A stretch of 64,000 nt of DNA. Source: Mucilaginibacter terrae. GTDB lineage: Bacteria; Bacteroidota; Bacteroidia; Sphingobacteriales; Sphingobacteriaceae. Positions 53,635-63,170 of the stretch are shown piece after piece. Position 1 is the stretch's first letter. Each line of letters begins with the position of its first letter. Made by a program: the position numbers and the translations under genes. The notes under the pieces were generated by a model. The model ran no database searches and was not told where the DNA came from. It saw only the letters and a program-made list of their open reading frames with translations. Location of the stretch: NCBI RefSeq assembly GCF_031951985.1, contig NZ_JAVLVU010000001.1, forward strand, positions 3,162,001 through 3,226,000, in the 5' to 3' direction.

Positions 53635-55257
53635 ATGAGTTTCAACGACGAGCTTAATAGCTTATTTGTTGAGGAGAGCCAGATACCGGCCGAATACCGG
53701 ATCGAAGAGCTCCATCAACGGGAGTACCTGGTTAACGGGGAAATGAAACAATGGGACGGCGAGGTTAGCGAGGTGTACTCACCTATTTGCATACCCGGTC
53801 CTGATGGTTTACAACGCAAACTAATTGGCAGTTACCCGCTGGGTACCGAAAAGGAAGCGATGGACGCCCTTGAAGCCGCAGAAGCAGCTTACAACAATGG
53901 CCGCGGCGAATGGCCTACCATGAGCGTTGCCGACCGCATTAAGTGCCTCGAAAAGTTTGTGTACAAGATGGTAGAGCAGCGCGACCTGGTGATCAAGCTT
54001 ATTGTATGGGAAATTGGCAAATCGGTTGCCGACTCGACCAAGGAGTTTGACCGTACGGTTGAATATATTAACCTTACCATTGACGCACTAAAAGATATTG
54101 ACCGTCAGTCGTCACGTTTTGAAATGGCCGAAGGTGTGGTTGCACAAACCCGTCGTTCGCCAATTGGAGTGGTATTGTGTATGGGGCCGTTCAACTACCC
54201 GTTAAATGAAACCTTTACTACCCTTATACCTGCCATTATCATGGGCAACACTATCCTCTTCAAACCACCAAAACATGGCACATTAGTTCACTACCCTTTA
54301 TTGAAAGCCTTCCAGGAATCGTTCCCTAAAGGTGTGGTAAATACGGTTTACGGTCGTGGTGCTAACGTTACCCCGGGCTTAATGGCTACCGGTAAAATTA
54401 ACGTGCTGGCCTTCATTGGCTCGAGTAAGGTGGCTAACGATTTAAAGAAACGTCACCCCAAAATTAACCGCTTACGCGCCGTATTAAGTTTAGATGCCAA
54501 AAACGCAGCCATCGTTACCAAAAGCGCCGATTTAAACATTGCCGTAGCCGAGTGTATCTTAGGTTCGTTATCATACAACGGCCAGCGTTGTACCGCCATC
54601 AAGATCATCCACGTACACAAAGATGTGGCCGATGAATTTTTAAAATTACTGAGCGAAGGCGTTGCCAAATTGAAATACGGTATGCCATGGACCAAAGGTG
54701 TAAACCTTACCCCGGTGGCCGAACCAGGCAAGCCAGCTTACCTGAAAGAGTGTATTGATGATGCCGTTGCTAACGGTGCCAGCGTAGTTAATGAAAACGG
54801 TGGTGCAACGGTAGCTTCGTTCGTGTTCCCGGCTATAGTTTACCCGGTAAACGATAAGATGAAGCTATACCGCGAGGAGCAGTTTGGCCCGGTTATCCCG
54901 GTTATTCCGTTCGATAGTATCGAAGAGCCTATTCAGTACCAGATCGATTCGCCGCATGGTATGCAGGTGAGTATTTTCAGTACCGATGCACAGGAAACTG
55001 CCGATCTGATCGATCCGTTTGTAAACCTGGTAAGCCGCGTTAACATTAACGCCCAATGCCAGCGCGGACCAGACGTGTTCCCTTTCACAGGCCGTAAAGA
55101 CAGCGCCGAGGGTACACTTTCGGTACATGATGCCTTGCGTTCGTTCTCTATCCGTTCGTTGGTGGCCACTAAAATGACCGATGCCAACAAGCAATTACTA
55201 AATGAAATTGTAAACGAGCACGATAGCAACTTCCTGAGCACGAACTATATTTTCTAA
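53635..55257 (+). CDS. NADP-dependent glyceraldehyde-3-phosphate dehydrogenase-type ALDH
   Basis: A 540-residue aldehyde dehydrogenase. The catalytic Cys is in NGQRCTAIKIIH (near 321), the Glu in VLSLDAKNAAIV region (the usual ELGG is LDAKN here, which suits the GapN group), and the NAD(P) segment is CMGPFNYPLNETF and FIGSSKVANDL. GapN-type enzymes oxidise glyceraldehyde-3-phosphate to 3-phosphoglycerate with NADPH formation. It would use the triose from KDPG cleavage. Substrate is by family resemblance and context. Confidence 0.8.
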   Translation: MSFNDELNSLFVEESQIPAEYRIEELHQREYLVNGEMKQWDGEVSEVYSPICIPGPDGLQRKLIGSYPLGTEKEAMDALEAAEAAYNNGRGEWPTMSVADRIKCLEKFVYKMVEQRDLVIKLIVWEIGKSVADSTKEFDRTVEYINLTIDALKDIDRQSSRFEMAEGVVAQTRRSPIGVVLCMGPFNYPLNETFTTLIPAIIMGNTILFKPPKHGTLVHYPLLKAFQESFPKGVVNTVYGRGANVTPGLMATGKINVLAFIGSSKVANDLKKRHPKINRLRAVLSLDAKNAAIVTKSADLNIAVAECILGSLSYNGQRCTAIKIIHVHKDVADEFLKLLSEGVAKLKYGMPWTKGVNLTPVAEPGKPAYLKECIDDAVANGASVVNENGGATVASFVFPAIVYPVNDKMKLYREEQFGPVIPVIPFDSIEEPIQYQIDSPHGMQVSIFSTDAQETADLIDPFVNLVSRVNINAQCQRGPDVFPFTGRKDSAEGTLSVHDALRSFSIRSLVATKMTDANKQLLNEIVNEHDSNFLSTNYIF

Positions 55258-55290
55258 GAAGAGAATAAAGCGTACAGATTCTTGTAATAA

Positions 55291-55319
55291 AAACGGTAGC
55301 CTGCAAAGGCTGCCGTTTT
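55291..55319 (+). terminator. Terminator after the GapN-type gene
   Basis: Stem AAACGGTAGCC / GGCTGCCGTTT (one wobble pair) with TGCAAA loop and T-run, 34 bases after the stop. It closes the hexuronate unit. Confidence 0.85.
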
Positions 55320-55705
55320 TTGTTTAAAACATTTTTTAAAGAAATTATACCATCACCAAGCATGTAAAAAAGTAAGATGAAGCATGATATTTTGCTTTCT
55401 AAATGGAAAATCAAGTCTAAAAACCGTTAAATTTTCTAAAGTAATATTTCTATTAAATTACTAATTGTCAATGTTTTACACATTAAATGATTTAAATAAA
55501 GCGTAAATAGCTGTTTGCAAAAAGCAAATTCGCCTGTCTGTGAGTTTACTTTGCATTGTGGTTATCCCAAAGCGCTTGCTCTAAGGTATCACACGGTAAA
55601 CCAATTATACACGAACACCATTCACGAAATTTAGCCTAACAGCAATAACGCGTTGCCCTGGATGTGTATTTTTTAAAGTTTGCCTAAAGCAACTATTAAC
55701 TGACC
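55320..55705. other. Promoter region of the sus-type locus
   Basis: About 385 AT-rich bases without an open frame. A LacI/cre-like palindrome AAGCGCTT at 55570-55577 is present. No exact TAnnTTTG is seen close to the start. Confidence 0.45.
55567..55580. promoter_or_regulatory. LacI/CcpA-type operator-like site
   Basis: CCAAAGCGCTTGCT with the perfect 8-base core AAGCGCTT at 55570-55577. The CG-centred form is shared by LacI-family operators. It lies 126 bases before the GH13 gene. Confidence 0.3.
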
Positions 55706-57556
55706 TTGATGAAAAGATTTTTACTTTTAATTGCTTTTGTACTCACCTTTGCAGGCACTCGTGCAGCCCAAATTATAAGGGTAGAACCGGCATCATGGTG
55801 GACAGGCATGGTTAATACCCAGCTGCAGCTGATGGTATATGGCAAGGGCATTGGCGCATCAAAAGTAAGCTTTACTTATCCGGGCGTAACCTTGAAAGAG
55901 GCTGCCCACACCAATAATCCCAATTATCTTTTTGTTTACCTCAATATTGCTAAAGACACCAAGCCGGGCACGCTTAAACTTCAGTTTAATCAAGGTAACC
56001 AAACACTTACCCATAACTACCCGCTGCTTGCCCGCACTAATAAAGAGGGCGCTGCCGGTTTTAGTCAGGCTGATGTGATGTACCTAATCACCCCCGATCG
56101 CTTTGCCAATGCAAATGCCGCAAATGATGCATTAGAGGGCGTACAGGTTAATCGCGAAGATCCCAACGCCCGCCACGGTGGTGATTTGGCCGGTATAGAA
56201 AAACGCATCAATTACATTAAAGATCTTGGGTTTACCACCGTTTGGCTAAACCCGGTGCAGGAAAACCGCATGCCGGGCGGCTCATACCATGGCTATGCAA
56301 TTACCGATTTTTATAACATCGACCCACGATTTGGTACCAACACCGAGTTTAAAAACCTGACCGCCAACATGCACCGTAATGGGCTGAAGGTAGTGATGGA
56401 CATGATTTTTAACCATTGCGGCAGTTCGCACTGGTGGATGAATGATTTGCCTTCGAAAGATTGGATCAACAATAACTCGGGCACTTATGTGCAAACCAAC
56501 CATGCTAAATACACGCTGATGGACCCGCATGCGGCCGGTATTGATAAAGACATCCTGATAAACGGCTGGTTCGTTAAAGAAATGCCCGACCTCAATCAGC
56601 GTAACAGGCATTTGGCCACTTACCTTATTCAAAACAGTATTTGGTGGATCGAGTATTCGCGTATCGACGGTATCCGTCAGGATACTTATCCTTACCCCGA
56701 TTATGATTTTATGGCCCGCTGGTGCCGCGAGGTGCAGGCCGAGTATCCGCAATTCAACATCGTGGGCGAATCATGGTATGGCCGTTCATCGGCTTCATCA
56801 TGGTGGCAGCAGGGTTCGGCCTTAAACAAGCAGGGTAAAACCGGCTTGAAAACCGTAATGGACTTCCCGCTTACTTTTATTACTTCGGGCGCATTTGATT
56901 ACATTAAAGAAGACAGAACAGGTGAGGGTAGTCCGCTATACAGTATTTACGAAGAGCTGGCGCAGGATTTTATGTTTGCCGATCAAAGCAACATCCTCAC
57001 CTTTTTAGATAACCACGATCTTGACCGCTTTGCCCGCGCCGATGACCCTGACTTGCGCCGCTATAAACAAGCGTTGGCATTTTTGTTAACCACCCGCGGC
57101 ATTCCGCAAATTTATTATGGTACCGAAATATTAATGGACGGTAAAAAAGCCAAAAGCGACGGTTATGTACGCACCGATTTTCCGGGTGGATGGGCTGGTG
57201 ATAAAACGGATGACTTTACCCCCGCAGGCCGTACCGCTAAGCAAAACGAAGCATGGAGCTACATGCAAAAACTGCTTACCTGGCGCAAAAACAACCCGGC
57301 CATAGCACAGGGCAAACTGGTACACTACGTACCCGACGGAACCGGCGTTTATGTGTACGCCCGCACCAGCGGCACCAAAACCGTACTGGTTTTGCTCAAC
57401 GGTACTAACACCGAGCGCGATGTACCCATGGAGCGTTTTAAACAGGTAACCGGCACCCGAACGCGTGGCACCGATGTAATAACGGGTAAGCAACTCAATA
57501 TCTCCCAAAACATAAAAGTACCCGCCAAAGGGCAATATATTTTAGAATTAAACTAA
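55706..57556 (+). CDS. GH13 alpha-amylase/neopullulanase (SusA-like)
   Basis: A 616-residue enzyme with a signal peptide and an N-terminal cyclomaltodextrinase-type domain (residues 20-110). The GH13 catalytic regions are seen: VMDMIFNHCG (near 232), DGIRQDTYPYP (nucleophile Asp near 322), GESWY (acid Glu near 353) and FLDNHD (near 433). It should cut alpha-1,4 glucans at the periplasm or cell surface. A C-terminal beta domain ends the protein. It starts a locus with SusC/D/E and GH31. Confidence 0.93.
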   Translation: MMKRFLLLIAFVLTFAGTRAAQIIRVEPASWWTGMVNTQLQLMVYGKGIGASKVSFTYPGVTLKEAAHTNNPNYLFVYLNIAKDTKPGTLKLQFNQGNQTLTHNYPLLARTNKEGAAGFSQADVMYLITPDRFANANAANDALEGVQVNREDPNARHGGDLAGIEKRINYIKDLGFTTVWLNPVQENRMPGGSYHGYAITDFYNIDPRFGTNTEFKNLTANMHRNGLKVVMDMIFNHCGSSHWWMNDLPSKDWINNNSGTYVQTNHAKYTLMDPHAAGIDKDILINGWFVKEMPDLNQRNRHLATYLIQNSIWWIEYSRIDGIRQDTYPYPDYDFMARWCREVQAEYPQFNIVGESWYGRSSASSWWQQGSALNKQGKTGLKTVMDFPLTFITSGAFDYIKEDRTGEGSPLYSIYEELAQDFMFADQSNILTFLDNHDLDRFARADDPDLRRYKQALAFLLTTRGIPQIYYGTEILMDGKKAKSDGYVRTDFPGGWAGDKTDDFTPAGRTAKQNEAWSYMQKLLTWRKNNPAIAQGKLVHYVPDGTGVYVYARTSGTKTVLVLLNGTNTERDVPMERFKQVTGTRTRGTDVITGKQLNISQNIKVPAKGQYILELN

Positions 57557-57709
57557 CCAAAGTACCATATGCATAGCAAATAACTGTACGCAAACCTAAC
57601 CAACCAAACCAATAGTCACAGTTAATGCAGGTAAGGCTTTGCCGTACCAGAGCATTTCAAAACCAATTATTTTTTAACCAATAAGTTTTTACAGCAAAAC
57701 GTAAGTTGT

Positions 57710-60700
57710 ATGAGAAAGAACTATCTCAAAAATTTTGCCCTTGTTTGTTTGCTGCTCGTTTTTTCGGGCTTTGCATTTGCGCAAACAGGCGGCATAACCG
57801 GCAAAGTGGTCGACGAAAAAAGCGAGCCTCTACCCGGTGTAAGTATTGTTATTACCGGTACCACACAAGGTACCGTAACCGGCCCCGATGGTGTATACCG
57901 CATCAGTAATATCAAGGCAGGCAGCTACACGCTATCGGCCCAGTTTATAGGCTACGAGAAAATTAGCAAAGCAGTTACCGTAACCAACGGTGCCACCGCC
58001 ACAACCGATTTTCAACTGGTGCCCGATAATAAGGCATTGGGCGAAGTGGTGGTTATTGGCTACGGTACCCAAACCCGTAAAGAAGTAACCGGTGCTATTT
58101 CAACCGTATCGTCAAAAGATTTTCAGAAAGGAACCACCACTACCCCTGCCGAGTTAATTCAGGGTAAAATAGCGGGTGTATCGGTTACAACCAACAGCGG
58201 TCAGCCGGGTGCAGGAGCCACTATCCGTATTCGCCAGGGAGCATCTTTGAATGCCAGTAACGACCCCTTGATCGTTATCGATGGTGTGCCGGTGAGCAAC
58301 AATGCCATTTCGGGCGCTTCGAACCCTTTGGCGCTCATTAACCCCGATGATATTGAGACGTTTACGGTATTAAAAGATGCATCATCAACCGCTATTTACG
58401 GTTCGAGGGCATCAAACGGTGTAATTTTAATTACCACCAAAAAAGGCACTGCCGGTACGCCGCAGTTTACCTTCTCAACCAAAAATGCCATTGCATCTAT
58501 GCGTAATAAAATCGATGTTTTATCGGCAGATGAAGTGCGCAATTATGTCCGCAATTATGATGCAGCTAATGGCACTAACCGTTCATCATTTTTAGGTAGC
58601 GCCAATACCGACTGGCAAAACGAAATTTATCAGAAAGCTTTTACCTCTGATAACAACTTCAGCGTATCGGGCACCACGCACAAATTACCTTACCGCCTTT
58701 CGGTAGGTTATTTAGATGCTAACGGTTTATTAAAAACCGATCGCTTACAACGTACTACAGCAGCTATCCGTTTAAGTCCTAAGTTTTTTAACGATGCCTT
58801 GAAATTGGATTTTAATGTAAACGGCACCTACGCAAAAAGCCGCTTTGGCAACCAGGATGCTATTGGTGCAGCCATTGCATTTGACCCAACCCAACCGGTT
58901 TATAAAACAGGCAGCCCTTTTAACGGCTATAACGAGTGGTATGCTACTACCGGAGGAACCGTAGTGCTTAACCCTAACGCGCCCCGTAACCCGGTGGCTT
59001 TATTAAATGATAAAACCGACCAGTACGAGACTTACCGCAGCTTTGGTAACTTTACGGCCGATTACCGTTTTCCATTCCTGACCGGGTTAAGAGCTAACTT
59101 AAATTTAGGTTACGACCTTTCAAAAGGCGCGGGCAGCGTGTTTGTTCCGGCTACCGCAGCCCAGGCTTATGCTAATGCCGGCTCCAGCTATCAATCGCAC
59201 CAAAAAAATTATAATACAACCGGCGAGTTTTACCTCAACTACGTTACCGATGTTAAATCGATAAAAAGCAACATCAACGCAACTGCCGGTTACGGTTACT
59301 ACGACTTCCGTACAGTAAACCGCAATTATCCTCGGTACAATGCAGCGGGTGTGCTGTTAGCGGGTTCAACCCCGGTATTTGCTTTTGATGTTCCGCAATA
59401 CACGCTCGAATCGTACTACGGACGTTTGATATACACTTTTGATACCAAGTACATATTTGCAGGTTCAATTCGTACCGACGGCGTTTCGCGCTTTTCGCCC
59501 GATCAACGTTGGGGGGTATTTCCATCGGCGGCCTTTACCTGGCGCATCAGCGATGAAGATTTCCTAAAGTCATCAAGAACAGTATCTGATTTAAAACTGC
59601 GTGTGAGCTACGGTATTACCGGTCAGCAAGATTTAGGTAACGATTACCTGTACCGTTACCTGCCAACCTACTTTGTGAGCAATAACGACTCGCAATATCA
59701 ATTTGGTAACCAGTTTTACAACATGTATACGCCATCGTTTTACGATTCAAATTTGAAATGGGAAACTACCGCAACAACCAACGTAGGCTTCGATTTTGGT
59801 TTCCTGAACCAGCGTATTAGCGGTAGCGTTGATGCTTATTACAAAAACACCAAAGACCTGTTATCATACATCTTCCTGCCTGCAGGTACCAACTTTACCA
59901 ATGGCCTGGTTACCAATGTGGGTAACATGGTTAACCGTGGTATTGAGCTGAATTTAAACTTTGTACCGGTAAAAACGCAGGATATTAACTGGACCGTAAA
60001 CTACAACATCGCTTACAACCATAACAAAATTACCAACCTATCAGCAACCGGTGTTAATGATAGTTCGGTAGGTAACTCAGTAGGTGGTATTACCGGTGGT
60101 ACAGGTACCAACGTTCAAATACAGTCGGTTGGTTACTCGCCTAATGCATTTTATGTGTACCAGCAGGTTTACGACCAAAAAACAGGTAAGCCGTTACAAG
60201 GGGTATTTGTTGACCAAAACAAAGATGGCGTTATTAATAACAGCGATCTGTACCACTACAAATCGCCTTTCCCTAAGTACATTATGGGTTTCAGCACCAA
60301 TTTTAATTACAAAAAATGGTCGGTCTCAACAGTACTGCGCGCTAATATTGGCAACTACATGTACAATAACGTGGCCTCAAACCTGGGTACACAAAATACC
60401 ATCATCAGCACGGCAGGCAACCTAAATAATAATGCCAGCCGCGATCTGCTGAACACCGGTTTTACCAACAGTACTTACCTGTCTGATTATTACGTTCAAA
60501 ACGCGTCGTTCCTGCGTATGGATAATGTGGGCCTGAACTACAGTTTTGGTAAAGTTTTCAAAGGATCAGGTTTAAAACTTAACGTAGGCGCCAACGTGCA
60601 AAACGTGTTTGTATTGACCAAGTATAAAGGACTTGACCCTGAAATTTCGGGCGGTATTGATAACACGTTCTACCCTCGTCCGCGCACTTATACCCTGAGC

Positions 60701-60718
60701 TTAAACCTTGGCTTTTAA
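57710..60718 (+). CDS. SusC/RagA-type TonB-dependent receptor
   Basis: A 1002-residue outer-membrane receptor. A signal peptide (ending FAFAQT) leads a carboxypeptidase-regulatory-like domain (residues about 26-100, GKVVDEKSEPLPGVSIVI), then a TonB box-like stretch (EVVVIGYGTQ) and plug with DPLIVIDGVPV and ASSTAIYGSRASNGVILITTKKG (shown in parts: DPLIVIDGVPV, STAIYGSRASNG). A beta barrel follows to the final NLGF. It imports bound maltooligosaccharides with SusD. The context suggests starch-type substrates. Confidence 0.93.
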   Translation: MRKNYLKNFALVCLLLVFSGFAFAQTGGITGKVVDEKSEPLPGVSIVITGTTQGTVTGPDGVYRISNIKAGSYTLSAQFIGYEKISKAVTVTNGATATTDFQLVPDNKALGEVVVIGYGTQTRKEVTGAISTVSSKDFQKGTTTTPAELIQGKIAGVSVTTNSGQPGAGATIRIRQGASLNASNDPLIVIDGVPVSNNAISGASNPLALINPDDIETFTVLKDASSTAIYGSRASNGVILITTKKGTAGTPQFTFSTKNAIASMRNKIDVLSADEVRNYVRNYDAANGTNRSSFLGSANTDWQNEIYQKAFTSDNNFSVSGTTHKLPYRLSVGYLDANGLLKTDRLQRTTAAIRLSPKFFNDALKLDFNVNGTYAKSRFGNQDAIGAAIAFDPTQPVYKTGSPFNGYNEWYATTGGTVVLNPNAPRNPVALLNDKTDQYETYRSFGNFTADYRFPFLTGLRANLNLGYDLSKGAGSVFVPATAAQAYANAGSSYQSHQKNYNTTGEFYLNYVTDVKSIKSNINATAGYGYYDFRTVNRNYPRYNAAGVLLAGSTPVFAFDVPQYTLESYYGRLIYTFDTKYIFAGSIRTDGVSRFSPDQRWGVFPSAAFTWRISDEDFLKSSRTVSDLKLRVSYGITGQQDLGNDYLYRYLPTYFVSNNDSQYQFGNQFYNMYTPSFYDSNLKWETTATTNVGFDFGFLNQRISGSVDAYYKNTKDLLSYIFLPAGTNFTNGLVTNVGNMVNRGIELNLNFVPVKTQDINWTVNYNIAYNHNKITNLSATGVNDSSVGNSVGGITGGTGTNVQIQSVGYSPNAFYVYQQVYDQKTGKPLQGVFVDQNKDGVINNSDLYHYKSPFPKYIMGFSTNFNYKKWSVSTVLRANIGNYMYNNVASNLGTQNTIISTAGNLNNNASRDLLNTGFTNSTYLSDYYVQNASFLRMDNVGLNYSFGKVFKGSGLKLNVGANVQNVFVLTKYKGLDPEISGGIDNTFYPRPRTYTLSLNLGF

Positions 60719-60736
60719 CCCTTAAAAGAAGATAAG

Positions 60737-62335
60737 ATGAAAAAGAATATATGGAAAAATCTGGGTATGGCTGTTTTAGTTTCAGCGGCCCTGGTATCCT
60801 GCAAAAAAGACTTAGACCGTACCCCAACCAATGCCACCACGGCCAATGATGTGTACAGTACCCCGCTGGGTTATAAACAATCGCTGGCTAAGGTATATGG
60901 CGCATTTGCATTAACCAGCAGTGTAGGTGCCGATAAATCAGACTTAGGTGGTATTGATGCCGGTACGTCAGACTTTATACGCCTGTATTGGAGCGCCCAG
61001 GAATGGACCACCGAAGAGGCGCTTTGTGCCTGGAACAATACCGATGTGCCCGACTTTCATAACCTTAACTGGGGACCGAACAATACCTTGCTGAATGGTT
61101 TATACAACCGTTGTATATACCAGATTACGGTAGCCAATGCCTATATACGTGAATCGACAGATGATAAGCTGGCCAGCCGTGGTATTACTGGTGCCGATGC
61201 CGATAATGCGCGTAAATACCGCGCCGAGGCCCGTTTTTTACGTGCTTACCAATACTGGGTGTTAATGGATTTGTTTGGCAACCCGCCATACGTTGACGAA
61301 ACCACCCCGATAGGTAAATACCTGCCCGAGCAAATTACCCGTGCTAAATTATTTGCCTACATCGAATCGGAACTAAAAGCTATTGAACCAGCCTTAGCAG
61401 CACCCCGCCAAAACGAATATGGCCGTGCCGACCAGGCTGCCGATTGGGCTTTACTGGCCCGTATGTACCTGAATGCCGAGGTTTATTTAGGTAGCGGTAA
61501 TGCAAAAAACACCGAGGCTATTACTTATGCCAGTAAAGTAATTGGTGCAGGTTATACCTTAATGTCGAGCTACCAACGCCTGTTTTTAGCCGATAATAAC
61601 CTGAGTAATACCGAAACCATATTATCGGTTAACTACGATGGTGTAAATACGCAAAACTATGGTGGCACAACCTACATTGTAAACGCTGCTATTAATTCTG
61701 ATATGAACCCTGCCAGCTTTGGTGTACCAAGCGGCGGATGGGGTGGTAACCGCAGCACACGCAACCTGCCATTATTATTTGCCGATCGTACCGGTACTAC
61801 CGACAAGCGCGCCATGTTTTATGGCACCAACCAGGAAATTAGCAACGTAAACGAATTTACCCAGGGCTTAGCAGTTACCAAGTACAAAAACCTTTTACAA
61901 AACGGCACCGCAGCACCATCAACCGGGGGCACTTATTGCTCTGTTGATTTTCCGTTGTTCCGCCTGGCCGAAATGTATTTGATTTATGCTGAGGCTACCC
62001 TACGTGGTGGTACCGGAGGCAATACAGGTACTGCATTAACTTATGTAAACGCCCTGCGCACCCGTGCTTACGCTGGCAGTATTGCCGGTAACATAACTCA
62101 AGCAAGCCTTACGCTTAACTTTTTGTTAGATGAGCGTGGCCGCGAGTTGTACTGGGAGGGTTTCCGCCGTACCGATTTAATACGTTACGGACTGTTTACC
62201 TCGGCTACCTATTTATGGCCATGGAAAGGCGGCATACGCGATGGAAAAGGTGTTGAGGCATACCGTACACTGTTCCCTATCCCGAGCAGCGATTTGAACA
62301 ACAACCCTAATCTTAAACAAAACACAGGTTATTAA
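60737..62335 (+). CDS. SusD/RagB-type nutrient-binding lipoprotein
   Basis: A 532-residue lipoprotein (VSAALVSC then KKD). N-terminal TPR-type helices (RAEARFLRAYQYWVLMDLFG near 158) and C-terminal AEMYLIYAEATLRGG, ERGRELYWEGFRRTDLIRYG motifs mark the SusD family. It caps SusC and binds glycans at the surface. It starts 18 bases after the SusC stop. The specific sugar is inferred from the GH13 and GH31 neighbours. Confidence 0.93.
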   Translation: MKKNIWKNLGMAVLVSAALVSCKKDLDRTPTNATTANDVYSTPLGYKQSLAKVYGAFALTSSVGADKSDLGGIDAGTSDFIRLYWSAQEWTTEEALCAWNNTDVPDFHNLNWGPNNTLLNGLYNRCIYQITVANAYIRESTDDKLASRGITGADADNARKYRAEARFLRAYQYWVLMDLFGNPPYVDETTPIGKYLPEQITRAKLFAYIESELKAIEPALAAPRQNEYGRADQAADWALLARMYLNAEVYLGSGNAKNTEAITYASKVIGAGYTLMSSYQRLFLADNNLSNTETILSVNYDGVNTQNYGGTTYIVNAAINSDMNPASFGVPSGGWGGNRSTRNLPLLFADRTGTTDKRAMFYGTNQEISNVNEFTQGLAVTKYKNLLQNGTAAPSTGGTYCSVDFPLFRLAEMYLIYAEATLRGGTGGNTGTALTYVNALRTRAYAGSIAGNITQASLTLNFLLDERGRELYWEGFRRTDLIRYGLFTSATYLWPWKGGIRDGKGVEAYRTLFPIPSSDLNNNPNLKQNTGY

Positions 62336-62356
62336 TAAGCACATCATAAGTTTATT

Positions 62357-63103
62357 ATGAAAAAGATATTGTTTTCAATAATGGCAGCGGGCGGCGTAAT
62401 GCTGCTCCTGCTGGCATCCTGCAAAAAGGATGAAACCAAAGTTTACTCATCGTTGGGTAATGCCGGAACGCTTACGGCATCAACTACAAGTCCGGCCCTA
62501 TCCAAAGCTAATGGCGACAATGTAGCTCTTACCTTTAATTGGGGAGCAACACCTGTTACGGGGAGTGCAGGCACGGTTACTTACACCCTGCAGATTGATA
62601 AAAAAGGCAACAATTTTAAACTCCCGCGCGAAATTGCGGCAGCAGGTACTACCACCTCGGTTAAGGTAATTGACCTGAACAAGGCCTTGCTTAACCTCAG
62701 CCTTGCCGAAAACGTGTCAACCCAGGTTGAAGTGCGTCTTAAATCAAGCATTGCGGCAAATACCGACCCTGTTTACTCAAATGTTGTTACACTTACCGTT
62801 ACGCCGTATTCGCTCATTTCATACGTGTATGTACCCGGCGGTTACCAGGGCTGGAATCCGGCTTCGGCTCCTACACTGGCATCGGCCACCAGCAATGGTA
62901 TTTATGATGGCACAGTTACCGTAGCGGCAACCGTTACCGATTTTGGCTTTAAAATAGCCCCCGAGCCTAACTGGAATTTGAGCTACGGTGGCGCAAGCGG
63001 CCAATTAAGTACAAGCGGCGCAAACTTAGCGTTCTCAGGTGCGGGCACTTATAAGCTGCATGTTGATATGAATGCGCTTACCTACACCATAACCAAGCAA
63101 TAA
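62357..63103 (+). CDS. SusE-type starch-binding lipoprotein, single-module
   Basis: A 248-residue lipoprotein (LLLLASCKKDE). An N-terminal SusE-type Ig domain (residues 35-155) is followed by one SusE/F-type carbohydrate module from PGGYQGWNPASAPTLAS (near 160) to the end. Model SusE/SusF have two or three such modules, so this is short. The Trp-containing face suggests starch binding outside the cell. It starts 21 bases after susD. Confidence 0.85.
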   Translation: MKKILFSIMAAGGVMLLLLASCKKDETKVYSSLGNAGTLTASTTSPALSKANGDNVALTFNWGATPVTGSAGTVTYTLQIDKKGNNFKLPREIAAAGTTTSVKVIDLNKALLNLSLAENVSTQVEVRLKSSIAANTDPVYSNVVTLTVTPYSLISYVYVPGGYQGWNPASAPTLASATSNGIYDGTVTVAATVTDFGFKIAPEPNWNLSYGGASGQLSTSGANLAFSGAGTYKLHVDMNALTYTITKQ

Positions 63104-63109
63104 GCAATA

Positions 63110-63147
63110 CCGGGCAATACTCGCAGGTGTTGCCCGGTGATTTTTTT
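63110..63147 (+). terminator. Terminator-like hairpin between susE and the GH31 gene
   Basis: Stem CCGGGCAA (63110-63117) / TTGCCCGG (63130-63137), then TGA and seven T residues. It could reduce, rather than stop, expression of the next gene. Confidence 0.65.
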
Positions 63148-63170
63148 GAATATCTAACCCTGCTAAATAA

